This document shows positions 1 through 7,200 of a DNA stretch of 19,530 nucleotides, piece by piece. The first letter of the stretch is position 1; every line of letters begins with the position of its first letter. Source of the DNA: CAYHVH01 sp964360335 (GTDB lineage Bacteria; Patescibacteriota; Doudnabacteria; UBA920; 2-01-FULL-46-14); assembly GCA_964360335.1 (NCBI GenBank), contig CAYHVH010000015.1, positions 1-19,530 of the forward strand, read 5' to 3'. The notes below the pieces were generated by a model. It did not search any database and was not told the DNA's origin. It saw nothing but the letters and a program-made list of their open reading frames with translations. The translations under genes and the position numbers were made by a program.

Positions 1-113
1 ATCACGACCACCCGCTTGATATCGGGAATGTCGGAAGGCAACAGGACAGGTACAGGCACTTGCCCTGGCAAGTGCCCGCCAAGAACTGACAAGGGAACTT
101 GCAAGGTTTGCAT
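1..113 (-). CDS. Start of an unrecognised gene, cut by the left edge
   Basis: The frame opens with ATG at 113-111 and stays open to the window edge (37 codons plus two bases). It reads MQTLQVPLSVLGGHLPGQ and continues with a Pro/Val-rich stretch to DIPDIKRVVV. The start is chosen because AAGGAGAG lies 4 bases upstream, one of the best SD sequences in the window, and a plausible promoter lies about 30 bases further up. The closed frame that runs 217-2 in another phase has no SD and is rejected. No signal peptide or known domain is visible in so short a piece, so no function can be assigned. A 22-base palindrome falls inside the coding sequence. Confidence 0.6.
   Translation of the reverse strand, partial: MQTLQVPLSVLGGHLPGQVPVPVLLPSDIPDIKRVVV
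55..76. repeat. Perfect 10-bp inverted repeat with 2-base centre
   Basis: GGCACTTGCC at 55-64 is the exact reverse complement of GGCAAGTGCC at 67-76, separated by CT. It lies inside the first 20 codons of the left-edge gene and would form a tight hairpin or cruciform in DNA. It could be a dimeric protein-binding site or chance. Confidence 0.6.
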
Positions 114-149
114 GTATCTCTCCTTTTTATTTTCAGGTACGTTATTTTG

Positions 150-178
150 ACCATAACAAATAAACTTGGTATTGCCAA
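150..178 (-). promoter_or_regulatory. Candidate promoter for the left-edge gene
   Basis: On the minus strand a -35 TTGGCA (178-173) and a -10 TATGGT (155-150) are separated by 17 bases. Transcription would begin near 143, giving a leader of about 30 bases that contains the AAGGAGAG ribosome site. The -10 is imperfect. Confidence 0.45.
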
Positions 179-224
179 GCCAGTCGCCCGGGCTGCGGCA
201 TTTGACCGCGGTACCAACTCTGAG

Positions 225-296
<72 letters not shown>

Positions 297-321
297 GCCC
301 AGGTTTGGTACGGGTAAAAAA

Positions 322-350
322 ATTTTAACAAAAAAGCGGCAGTCTGTAAA
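322..350 (-). promoter_or_regulatory. Promoter of tRNA-Asn
   Basis: On the minus strand TTTACA (350-345) and TAAAAT (327-322) are separated by exactly 17 bases, close to the housekeeping sigma-factor consensus. The predicted start is near 315, about 19 bases before the mature tRNA 5' end at 296. Confidence 0.75.
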
Positions 351-370
351 GTGCCGGGGGGCTTAAAAAG

Positions 371-1456
371 TTGTACAATACAGCTGTGCTCAAAATCCTG
401 GCAACCATCATTATTTTCCTAATCGCCCTGTGGTACGCGGCATTACCGGCGTTCGTGGTTTTGAGCCTCATCCCGCAAATTCCTCGCCCGCCGCTTGCGC
501 TCATGACACCCGCCCCGGTGGTCTCGACCATCCTTGCTGGTTCCCTGGCGATGGATCGCTATCAAACTGGCGGCCGGCCAAGACGGGCGGATTTAATCAT
601 TTTCCCGGCGGCCAATGAGAAAGGAAAGGATGACGAGCGCCTGCAAAGACTGGCGCAAATTTTCGCCCGCAGCGGACTGCGGGTCTGGGTTCCGACTTTA
701 AACAACGTTAACCGCGAAAAATTTCATCCCCGGGTTCTGGAGGAAATGGAAACGGTCATCACCTTTGTCAAACAACAGCAACCCAAACTTCCTCTGAAAA
801 TTATGAGTTTTAGTATTGCGGTTGGGCCGGAATTGATCGTCGCCGCGCGGGAAAACATCAGCTCGAATCTGGATCTGATAGTCGCCATGGGTGGCTATTT
901 TGATTTGGAAAATGTGATTGCCTTTCACACCACGGGTCAAGGTCAGGACCCTTTTGGCATCTGGCTTCTGGCTCGTTACTACGCGCAGTTTTTGCCGCCA
1001 AACGACGCCGCAATTTTTTACGAACTGGCAGACCGCAAATGGCAGGACTTGAGCGCCAACATCTCTGATTTAAAAACAAAATTAGGAAGCGAGGGCCAAG
1101 CGGCGCTGGCGCTCCTCCTAAATACAGATCCGGCGAGGGTCCCGGAGCTAATCGCCAAATTGCCCCGGGAACTCAAAGATTTCTTGGCGGTTTTTGATCC
1201 GAAACCACATCTTTCCCGTCTGCAAGCACCGATCTTGCTTTTGCACAGCCGGCAAGACCGAATCATCCCCTTCGAGGAGAGTAAAAAGTTGTTCGCGGCC
1301 TTGAAACAACAAAACAAAAAAGCTCAAATCCTTGAGCTTCGAGTCTTTGACCACGTGAATCCCATCTTGCCAAAACCCACCCTCAGGAATCTTTTTACCC
1401 TTTACCTCCCGGAGTTCTGGCGACTCTACCAGGCGGCTTGGAAAATAATTTACTAA
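371..1456 (+). CDS. Membrane-anchored alpha/beta-hydrolase-like protein
   Basis: The product is 361 residues. Residues 7-35 form one hydrophobic segment, suggesting an N-terminal anchor with the rest in one soluble domain. The C-terminal half has the look of an alpha/beta hydrolase: a strand ending in SFSIAVG (about 146-152) where the nucleophile elbow would be, LLLHSRQDRIIP with D296 in the acid position, and FDHVNP with H328 in the His position. The elbow is not a clean G-x-S-x-G, so activity and substrate are unknown. The start is uncertain. TTG at 371 lies 9 bases after a G-run that could act as SD, and GTG at 386 is an in-frame alternative preceded by TACAAT. It is divergent from tRNA-Asn and convergent with the slipin gene. 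Confidence 0.75.
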   Translation: MYNTAVLKILATIIIFLIALWYAALPAFVVLSLIPQIPRPPLALMTPAPVVSTILAGSLAMDRYQTGGRPRRADLIIFPAANEKGKDDERLQRLAQIFARSGLRVWVPTLNNVNREKFHPRVLEEMETVITFVKQQQPKLPLKIMSFSIAVGPELIVAARENISSNLDLIVAMGGYFDLENVIAFHTTGQGQDPFGIWLLARYYAQFLPPNDAAIFYELADRKWQDLSANISDLKTKLGSEGQAALALLLNTDPARVPELIAKLPRELKDFLAVFDPKPHLSRLQAPILLLHSRQDRIIPFEESKKLFAALKQQNKKAQILELRVFDHVNPILPKPTLRNLFTLYLPEFWRLYQAAWKIIY

Positions 1457-1473
1457 AGAACGTCAGACGTTCT
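1457..1473. terminator. Hairpin between convergent genes, possible bidirectional terminator
   Basis: AGAACGT pairs with ACGTTCT around a 3-base loop, filling the 19-base gap between two convergent stop codons. On the minus strand it is followed by a T-rich run (TTTAGTAAATTATTTT), as expected for an intrinsic terminator of the slipin operon. On plus there is no T-run. Confidence 0.5.
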
Positions 1474-1475
1474 GA

Positions 1476-2249
1476 CTATTCCTGAGGTTTCTTGTTCAAC
1501 CCCTCGGCGGCTAAAAACTTTTTTATCTCGCTCAAAGAGCTCATGAACTGGGCGGGGAAGATGATGGTGGAATTTTTTTCAATACTAATCTCGGCCATGG
1601 TCTGCAGATTTCTAAGCTGCAAAGCGATTGGGTGCGCGGCCATGATGTCGGCGGTATCGGCCAGTTTCTGGGAAGCAAGGAATTCTCCTTCGGCGGCAAT
1701 AATTTTTGCCCGCTTTTCCCGTTCCGCCTCGGCCTGTTTCGCCATGGCCCGCTGCATGCCTTCTGGAAGTTCAATATCCTTAATCTCAACTACTGACACT
1801 ACTACTCCCCAGCTCTCGGTGTGAGTATCGAGCACTTTCGCAATTTCGGCATTGATTTTTTCCCGTTCGCTTAGGATCTCGTCAAGCTGAAATTTCCCGA
1901 CAATGTTCCTGACCGAAGTTTGGGCGATTTGATTGATTGCCGTCATCACGTCCTCAATCGCGACAATACTTTTGACCGCCTCCACTATTTTATAATAAGC
2001 CACTGCCGAGACATCAACTGAAACATTATCTTTGGTGATGATTTTTTGAGGGGGAATAGGGAGGGTTACGGTTCGCAAATCAACCTTACGCATCCACTCA
2101 ATGTAAGGAATGAGGAGGTTTAGGCCGGGATTTCTGACACCGACGATTCGTCCTAGACGAAACACAACGCCTTGCTGATACTGCTGGACGATCCGCAGAC
2201 CCGGCAGGATGATAAAAATAAAGATGAAAAGAATGACGTAGAACAGCAC
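1476..2249 (-). CDS. Slipin / stomatin-like SPFH membrane protein
   Basis: The 257-residue product begins with a hydrophobic hairpin-like segment (residues 1-20). A full SPFH domain follows, with the typical QQYQQGVVFRLGR, a GLN-LIPYIE turn, D-VSAVAYYKI and ...AREKINAEI-type helix. The Ala/Glu/Lys-rich stretch AMAKQAEAEREKRAKIIAAEGE at about 168-189 is the coiled-coil oligomerisation region of stomatins. Slipins form ring-like scaffolds in membranes and often pair with NfeD-type proteins, but no NfeD gene is here. The start is GTG at 2249. Its SD, GGAG, lies in the last codons of the rhodanese gene, whose stop is 3 bases away, so the two genes are surely co-transcribed. Confidence 0.9.
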   Translation of the reverse strand: MLFYVILFIFIFIILPGLRIVQQYQQGVVFRLGRIVGVRNPGLNLLIPYIEWMRKVDLRTVTLPIPPQKIITKDNVSVDVSAVAYYKIVEAVKSIVAIEDVMTAINQIAQTSVRNIVGKFQLDEILSEREKINAEIAKVLDTHTESWGVVVSVVEIKDIELPEGMQRAMAKQAEAEREKRAKIIAAEGEFLASQKLADTADIMAAHPIALQLRNLQTMAEISIEKNSTIIFPAQFMSSLSEIKKFLAAEGLNKKPQE

Positions 2250-2252
2250 GGT

Positions 2253-2594
2253 TTACGCTCCTTTCACGACCGGCAAGCCGGCCGCTTGCCAGCCGTCTTT
2301 GCCGTTGTGGTATTCCAATATATTTTTGTAGCCCAAAAGCTCCATCCGCCGGCTGGCTTTGGCCGAGGCATGACACTCAATGTCCCGGCAGTAGACGACG
2401 ACCAATTTATTTTTATCCGGCACGGCCTTTTGGATACCGGCTTCAAAAGTATCGTCGACTGGCACGTTGACGGCACCCGGCAAATGAAACTCGGCAAACG
2501 TCTCCGGACCCAACACTTCAACCAGGGCAAAATCCTCGCGGGCGTCTATTTTCTTTTTCAAATCGGCCGTGGTGACGAAATGCGGAATGTTCAT
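2253..2594 (-). CDS. Single-domain rhodanese-like protein
   Basis: The product is 113 residues, a complete single rhodanese domain. FHLPGAVNVPVD (37-48) precedes the active-site loop, VVVYCRDIECHAS, with the presumed sulfur-carrying Cys at 69 and a second Cys at 74. YHNGKDGWQAAGLPV follows. Such proteins carry persulfide sulfur or act in sulfur relay and thiol redox. The ATG at 2594 is preferred over an upstream in-frame start because the domain starts here, though the SD is weak. It is the first gene of a two-gene operon with slipin and shares a short divergent promoter region with the P-type ATPase gene. Confidence 0.88.
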   Translation of the reverse strand: MNIPHFVTTADLKKKIDAREDFALVEVLGPETFAEFHLPGAVNVPVDDTFEAGIQKAVPDKNKLVVVYCRDIECHASAKASRRMELLGYKNILEYHNGKDGWQAAGLPVVKGA

Positions 2595-2600
2595 TGGGGT

Positions 2601-2629
2601 TTCGCGGTTAAGTCCAAAAGTGCTATAAT
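2601..2629 (+). promoter_or_regulatory. Extended -10 promoter for the P-type ATPase
   Basis: TGCTATAAT (2621-2629) is a perfect -10 with an upstream TG extension. A weak -35, TTCGCG, lies 17 bases upstream. Predicted initiation near 2636 leaves a leader of only about 9 bases before ATG 2645, with no SD. Confidence 0.6.
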
Positions 2630-2656
2630 CATAACACAAAATAAATGCCGCCGCAA
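2628..2656 (-). promoter_or_regulatory. Candidate promoter for rhodanese-slipin
   Basis: On the minus strand TATGAT (2633-2628) is 17 bases from TTGCGG (2656-2651). The -10 overlaps the last two bases of the divergent plus-strand -10, so the two promoters would exclude each other. The -35 is weak. Confidence 0.35.
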
Positions 2657-5248
2657 GAAACAAAAATAATTTCCCCGCCCTGGCATGCTCTGGAACTTCC
2701 CGAAGTCCTGCGCCGTTTAAGCGCGGACGTCGAAACTGGTTTGAGTAGCGCCGAAGTTTTTGCCCGTCAAGCCGCCTGGGGCCAGAACCTCCTGCCCAAG
2801 GGCAAAACCATCACGGCTCTCGAGCAATTTTTCAAACAGTTTGCCAGCCCGCTCGTCTATATTTTGCTTCTGGCCGCTGCTCTCACTTGGTGGGTCAAGG
2901 AATATGCGGACATGGCGGTAATTCTTATCGTCGTCAGCGTCAACGCCGTGATTGGCTTTTTTCAGGAATACCGCGCGAGCAAAATTTTTGAGAAGCTCAA
3001 AGCCATTGTGCGCGTGCAAGCAATCGTGGTTCGCGCCGGCAAAATAATGACCGTTGATTCCCAGGAACTGGTCCCCGGCGACATCATCATTCTCAGGAGT
3101 GGCGACAAAGTGCCCGCGGACGCGCGACTTTTGAGCGGCACCGATCTCGAAATCAACGAGGCGCTCCTGACCGGGGAGTCAAAACCGGTACGCAAAGCCC
3201 CGGCTTTGCTGCCGAGCAAAGCTTTGCTCGGGGATCGCCAGAATATGACATTTATGGGCACGGCGGTCGAGGCGGGAGCAGGAAGAGCGGTGATAGTAGC
3301 CACGGGGGGGCGCACGGAAATCGGCCAAATTTCCCTGCTCACCCAAAGCACGGACGAGGAAGACAGTCCCCTGCAGCGGCGGATGCGGAAACTCGCGACG
3401 TTTCTCACGGAACTGTTTGTCGCCGTGGCCGCCGCGATTTTTATCTTGGGACTCCTGGAGGGCGATCCGATAATCGAAATGCTCAAAACTACGATCGCCG
3501 TGGCCGTGGCCGCCATCCCGGAAGGCCTGCCGGCCGTGATTTCGATCGTACTCGCGGTTGCCAGCAAAAAAATTCTGAACCGAAAAGGACTGGTAATGAA
3601 ACTTCTGGCCGCCGAAACTTTGGGTTCAACGTCAGTCATCTGCGCCGATAAAACCGGGACCCTGACCCTGGGTCAGATGAAAGTGGAGGAGCTTTTGACC
3701 CAAAAACCGGACGAAGCACTGCTGGCCCTGGCTCTGGCCAACGAGGCGCTCATCGAAGAGCACGACGGCAAACGAGTCGTACGCGGCGAAGCGACAGACA
3801 AAGCCAAACTCGAGAAATTTCTGGAAACCAACCAAAGCTTGGAAAAAACTTTAGCCGTGATGCCCCGGGTGGGGATGCTGCCCTTCGATGATATCCGGAA
3901 ATACATCGCCTCCTTTCATCGCTGCGACCAAACGCTGCGCCTGTTCGTCACCGGCGCCCCAGAATTTGTCCTGAAGGTTTGCGCTATTACGCCGGCGGCG
4001 AAGAGGGAAGCGCAAAAATCCTACGAAAGTCTAGCGGCCCGCGGCTTTCGGGTGATTGGGTTGGCTTCAAAGTCTATCCCCCTCCCCGAAAACAATGAAC
4101 TTACGAGCAGGGATCTCGTTAAACTGGTGACGGCGCTTAACTATCTCGGGCTGGCGGCCATTCGCGATCCGATTCGGCCGGACGTAAAAGAAACTATCAA
4201 GCTCACCAAGTCGGCGGGCATAAAGGTCCTGATGATTACCGGCGATCACATCCTTACCGCCAAAGCTATCGGTCTGGAACTGGGGCTGCGCACGGGCGGT
4301 GAAGCGGTCGTGACTGGCGCAGAGCTTGACGAAATGACCGATCAGCAGCTGGCCAAACGCTTCGCCACCCTCGAAATCGTGGCCCGGGTCAATCCGGTGC
4401 ACAAAATGCGAATTATTAACGCCTGGCAAAAACTCGGGGCAGTGGTCGCCATGACTGGAGACGGGGTGAATGATGCCCCGGCCCTCAAAACGGCGGATAT
4501 CGGCGTGGCGCTGGGCTCGGGTACGGATGTCGCCAAAGAAGCTTCGGACTTGATTCTTCTCGATGACGGCTTTCCCACGATTACCGCCGCCGTGGCCGAA
4601 GGCCGCACCGCTTTTGCCAATATCCGCAAAGCTACCGTGGTCGTAATGTCCAATGCTTTCACCGAGCTGGTCCTTATCACATCAACGCTCATTTTCCATA
4701 CCCCGTTTCCGATCACGGCCGTGCAGATTCTCTGGGTGAACGTCGCCGAGGATTCCCTGCCCGTGCTGGCCATGGCTTTTGAGCCGGATGAGGAGGACGT
4801 GATGAAAAACCAACCCACGTCGCCCAAGGAGCCCATTTTGAACCAGGAAACGAAATTCATCATCTTTGCCGTCAGCATCATTACGGATCTCACGCTGGTT
4901 GGAATTTTCCTTTATCTTTTCAAATACTCCGGCTGGGAGCTAATCAAAATCCAGTCATTCATTTTTATAGCCACGGCGACTCCTACGCTTCTGAATGTAT
5001 TTGCCTTCAAATCTTTGCGCCGTCCCATTTATCGCATCAAACTTTTTAATAATTCTTTTCTCCTGGTGGCGGTAGCGGTAGGCTTAGGTTTGATGCTGCT
5101 CGCGATTTATGTCCCTTTTTTCAACCGTTTCCTCAAAACCGTCCCTCTCCCCCTTTGGCCAGCACTTCTGGCATTTCTGCTGTTCCCGCTCCTGAAACTC
5201 CTGATGGTGGAGCTTACCAAGTGGTGGTATCGGGTACAGAAGAATTGA
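2645..5248 (+). CDS. P2-type cation-transporting ATPase (Ca2+-ATPase-like)
   Basis: This is a full-length 867-residue P-type pump. Domains in order: an N-terminal cation-ATPase segment (12-60), two helices (about 66-110), an actuator domain with TGES at 176-179, helices with IPEGLP at 291-296, the phosphorylated Asp in DKTGT at D335, an ATP-binding domain, DP-R and MITGDH, the hinge TGDGVNDAPALK, and six C-terminal helices. PEGLP in helix 4, SNAFTE in helix 5 and WVNVAED in helix 6 match the ion-site positions of P2-type (SERCA/PMR1/Na,K-like) pumps. The Thr of the SERCA 'NLVTD' is Glu here. The transported ion (Ca2+, Mn2+ or monovalent) cannot be fixed. Heavy-metal P1B signatures (CPC, N-terminal CxxC) are absent. 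Confidence 0.93.
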   Translation: MPPQETKIISPPWHALELPEVLRRLSADVETGLSSAEVFARQAAWGQNLLPKGKTITALEQFFKQFASPLVYILLLAAALTWWVKEYADMAVILIVVSVNAVIGFFQEYRASKIFEKLKAIVRVQAIVVRAGKIMTVDSQELVPGDIIILRSGDKVPADARLLSGTDLEINEALLTGESKPVRKAPALLPSKALLGDRQNMTFMGTAVEAGAGRAVIVATGGRTEIGQISLLTQSTDEEDSPLQRRMRKLATFLTELFVAVAAAIFILGLLEGDPIIEMLKTTIAVAVAAIPEGLPAVISIVLAVASKKILNRKGLVMKLLAAETLGSTSVICADKTGTLTLGQMKVEELLTQKPDEALLALALANEALIEEHDGKRVVRGEATDKAKLEKFLETNQSLEKTLAVMPRVGMLPFDDIRKYIASFHRCDQTLRLFVTGAPEFVLKVCAITPAAKREAQKSYESLAARGFRVIGLASKSIPLPENNELTSRDLVKLVTALNYLGLAAIRDPIRPDVKETIKLTKSAGIKVLMITGDHILTAKAIGLELGLRTGGEAVVTGAELDEMTDQQLAKRFATLEIVARVNPVHKMRIINAWQKLGAVVAMTGDGVNDAPALKTADIGVALGSGTDVAKEASDLILLDDGFPTITAAVAEGRTAFANIRKATVVVMSNAFTELVLITSTLIFHTPFPITAVQILWVNVAEDSLPVLAMAFEPDEEDVMKNQPTSPKEPILNQETKFIIFAVSIITDLTLVGIFLYLFKYSGWELIKIQSFIFIATATPTLLNVFAFKSLRRPIYRIKLFNNSFLLVAVAVGLGLMLLAIYVPFFNRFLKTVPLPLWPALLAFLLFPLLKLLMVELTKWWYRVQKN

Positions 5249-5273
5249 AAAATTCCGAAAAATTTGCTATAAT
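5245..5273 (+). promoter_or_regulatory. Near-consensus promoter for the zinc-ribbon/HWHAD operon
   Basis: TTGAAA (5245-5250) and TATAAT (5268-5273) are 17 bases apart, with TGC directly before the -10 (extended -10). The -35 overlaps the stop codon of the ATPase gene. Initiation near 5280 gives a short leader carrying GGGAAAGGAA as the ribosome site. This is the strongest promoter in the window by sequence. Confidence 0.8.
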
Positions 5274-5296
5274 ATATAAAGGGAAAGGAAATTGAA

Positions 5297-5455
5297 ATGG
5301 AACAAACCCACCGCTGCGTCAAGTGTGGCAAAGAAAAGCCCGCCTCCCAGATGCACGAGTACGACGGCATGAAATACTGCTGCACCGTGTGTTGCGGCGA
5401 CGTCACCAAGAACGAACACAGACAAAAAAAGGAAATGGCTTGTGAATTTTGTTAA
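5297..5455 (+). CDS. 52-residue cysteine-rich zinc-ribbon-like protein
   Basis: The frame runs from ATG 5297, with GGAAAGGAA upstream, to TAA 5453-5455 and encodes 52 residues. Cysteines occur as CVKC (7-10), CCTVCC (28-33) and CEFC (49-52), with His at 5, 20 and 41, between charged stretches. This is the pattern of a small treble-clef or zinc-ribbon protein binding one or two metal ions. It is cytoplasmic by lack of a signal. The last 14 bases overlap the GTG start of the next gene in another phase, and a strong promoter sits in front, so it looks translated and coupled to its neighbour. It is too short for most gene finders. Function is unknown: a metal sensor, a metallochaperone or a regulator of the membrane proteins that follow are all guesses. 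Confidence 0.75.
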   Translation: MEQTHRCVKCGKEKPASQMHEYDGMKYCCTVCCGDVTKNEHRQKKEMACEFC

Positions 5456-6233
5456 AGAGATTCTTGCCGCGTCAAGTTTTGTCATTTTAACCCTTCTGGT
5501 TGTTTCTCTTGTCAGAAGAGAGAAATCAGAAGGGTTTAAACTTTTTTTGTTTTGGGGAATGGTGGTTCCAATTCTCTTCACCACGGTTTATCTGACGGCT
5601 GCCACGGTCATCAAAAACCAAGTATCGATTACCAAAGGGCCGGTCCACTGGCACGCGGATTACGACATCTTTGTCTGCGGGCAGGAAACCAAAGCCGCAA
5701 CCCCCGATGTTCACGAAGAACCAGGGCCGCACCTTGATTTGGAACTCCTTCCCCGAGTCTCGGCCCACGAAGAGGAAAAAGTTGATCTCCAGAATCCTTC
5801 CGGGATCTCCAATCGGATCGGGAGTTCCGATTTTCACGAGCACGGCGATAACCGGATTCACGTAGAAGGCGTCGTGGAAAAGCTTGAAGATATTAGCCTT
5901 GCGAAATTCTTTGAAGTTGTCGGGGGACAGCTAACCCAAAGTCTCCTGAGGCTGCCGACCAATCAAGGAGAACTCATTGTCCAAAACGGGATGAACTGCC
6001 CTGATGGCAAACCCGGTAAATTGCAAGTCTTCGTCTACAAAACCCTAGGAACGAAAGTCGTCCAGGAAAAACTCCAAAACTTTGTGGATTATGTCATTTC
6101 GCCACACTCCACGGTTCCTCCGGGGGACTGCCTGGTTATCGAATTCAGTTCCGAAGTTAAACCCCAAACCGACAAAATCTGCCGGTTCTACGAAATCGCC
6201 ATCCAGAAAGGAGAGATTCAGTATGACGAGTGA
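5442..6233 (+). CDS. Membrane-anchored, histidine-rich extracytoplasmic protein (HWHAD family)
   Basis: The 263-residue product has two hydrophobic helices (about 5-24 and 33-57) and then a large domain that probably lies outside the membrane. Conspicuous motifs are GPVHWHADYDIFVCG (66-80) and SNRIG...FHEHGDNRIHVEG (123-143). Clustered His, Asp and Cys look like a metal site. I recall similar proteins of unknown function in Patescibacteria drafts, but this cannot be checked here. Residues about 81-112 look like a low-complexity insertion between CG and VDLQNPSG. GTG 5442 is used because AGGAA lies 12 bases upstream and the frame overlaps the zinc-ribbon gene by 14 bases. A CcdA-like gene follows, so redox or metal handling at the cell surface is the best contextual guess. 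Confidence 0.8.
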   Translation: MNFVKEILAASSFVILTLLVVSLVRREKSEGFKLFLFWGMVVPILFTTVYLTAATVIKNQVSITKGPVHWHADYDIFVCGQETKAATPDVHEEPGPHLDLELLPRVSAHEEEKVDLQNPSGISNRIGSSDFHEHGDNRIHVEGVVEKLEDISLAKFFEVVGGQLTQSLLRLPTNQGELIVQNGMNCPDGKPGKLQVFVYKTLGTKVVQEKLQNFVDYVISPHSTVPPGDCLVIEFSSEVKPQTDKICRFYEIAIQKGEIQYDE

Positions 6234-6255
6234 ACCTAGTAACCCGTTTTTTTCC

Positions 6256-6330
6256 GTCATTGCGAGCGCTAGCGAAGCAATCACAAGGAACAATGAGATT
6301 GCCGCGCCCCGACTTGGCGTCGGGGCGCGC
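6256..6330. repeat. Dispersed-type repeat with 11-bp hairpin between HWHAD and ccdA-like genes
   Basis: The element begins GTCATTGCGAGCGCTAGCGA, a sequence type seen as a dispersed repeat in many bacteria, and ends in a hairpin. CGCGCCCCGAC (6303-6313) pairs perfectly with GTCGGGGCGCG (6319-6329) around TTGGC. There is no T-run directly after it, so termination is possible but not shown. Confidence 0.65.
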
Positions 6331-6387
6331 AAAGACACCCTATGTTCTTCCGTTCTTTCGTTTTTAAGTCCATAAATTTATAGTTTA

Positions 6388-7098
6388 ATGGGCGTCGAAG
6401 CGCCACTTCCTACAATTCTCACCGTATTTACCGCCGCAGCCGTGGATTCCATTAATCCCTGTGCCATTGGGGTTTTGATTTTGATGATGTCCGTGGTTTT
6501 AGCCGGCGGGAGCTCACTCAAACGAATGCTCTTTTTAGGGCTAGTCTACACTACGGCAGTGTTTTTGGTTTATCTCGGGGCGGGGCTGGGTCTCGTCTAT
6601 TTCTTCACGCGCATTCCCCTCGTCCTGACCGAATATCTTTCCGTCGGAGTGGCGGCTTTTGTAGTTTTGGCTGGCATCGTCGAAATCAAAGACTACTTCT
6701 GGTACGGCCGGGGTTTCTCGCTGGCAATTCCGGCCGGCATGGCGAAAAAAATTCATGATTTTGCCTCCCGCACCACGGTCTGGGGAATTGCTTTTCTGGG
6801 AGCGTTTGTTTCGGCCGTGGAATTGCCCTGTACCGGAGCGCCGTATCTGGCCATCATTACCATCCTGTCCCAGTATTTCGATTTCACCGCCTTTTTGCTT
6901 TTGGTATTTTACAATATCGTGTTTGTGGCGCCCCTCCTAATCATTTTGCTCCTGGTCGCCTCGGGCAAGAAAATTCAGGAGATCAAAGGCTGGAAACAGG
7001 AAAATCGCGGCTTTATGCGGCTGGCGATTGGAGTACTGCTGGTTGGTTTGGCCTGGTTGCTGATTTTGATTGCCAATGGCACAATAAATTTGGGATAA
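6388..7098 (+). CDS. CcdA/DsbD-like thiol-disulfide transmembrane transporter
   Basis: The 236-residue product has six or seven predicted membrane helices and two conserved cysteines, in DSINPCAIG (C25) and ELPCTGAPY (C148), the hallmark of the CcdA/DsbD-beta family. These proteins carry reducing equivalents from cytoplasmic thioredoxin across the membrane to extracytoplasmic thiols. It lacks the periplasmic DsbD domains, as CcdA proteins do. The gene follows the HWHAD gene, whose product holds extracytoplasmic Cys80 and others, making it a candidate substrate. The start ATG 6388 has no SD. TATAGT at 6379-6384 could be a -10 that would make the transcript nearly leaderless, but no good -35 is visible. 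Confidence 0.88.
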   Translation: MGVEAPLPTILTVFTAAAVDSINPCAIGVLILMMSVVLAGGSSLKRMLFLGLVYTTAVFLVYLGAGLGLVYFFTRIPLVLTEYLSVGVAAFVVLAGIVEIKDYFWYGRGFSLAIPAGMAKKIHDFASRTTVWGIAFLGAFVSAVELPCTGAPYLAIITILSQYFDFTAFLLLVFYNIVFVAPLLIILLLVASGKKIQEIKGWKQENRGFMRLAIGVLLVGLAWLLILIANGTINLG

Positions 7099-7116
7099 AT
7101 TAAACTGCAAAATGCA

Positions 7117-7198
7117 AAAATCAAAATGACATATCAAAATTCCAAATTTTTAATTTTTGCTTTGTCATTTTACATTTTGATATTTAATTTTTGATTTT
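7117..7198. repeat. AT-rich nested inverted repeat abutting the ATP-cone start codon
   Basis: AAAATCAAAA (7117-7126) pairs with TTTTGATTTT (7189-7198), and inside it ATATCAAAAT (7131-7140) pairs with ATTTTGATAT (7174-7183), both perfect. The element also holds AATGACA/TGTCATT-type words. It fills nearly the whole gap between the ccdA-like stop and the ATG at 7201. Similar AT-rich palindromes built from words like these are common in Patescibacteria. Confidence 0.7.
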
Positions 7199-7200
7199 AT

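Noticed and set aside
2..217. 71-codon minus frame at the left edge as a gene
   Set aside because: No SD or similarity, and it overlaps a frame with an excellent SD and start at 113.
2962..3639. 225-codon minus-strand frame opposite the P-type ATPase
   Set aside because: Ser/Thr/Ala-rich shadow; the ATPase motifs TGES, PEGLP and DKTGT all lie in the plus frame.
6256..6380. Start of a new gene in the GTCATTGCGAG repeat region
   Set aside because: Short open frames here only translate the repeat and have no SD or similarity.
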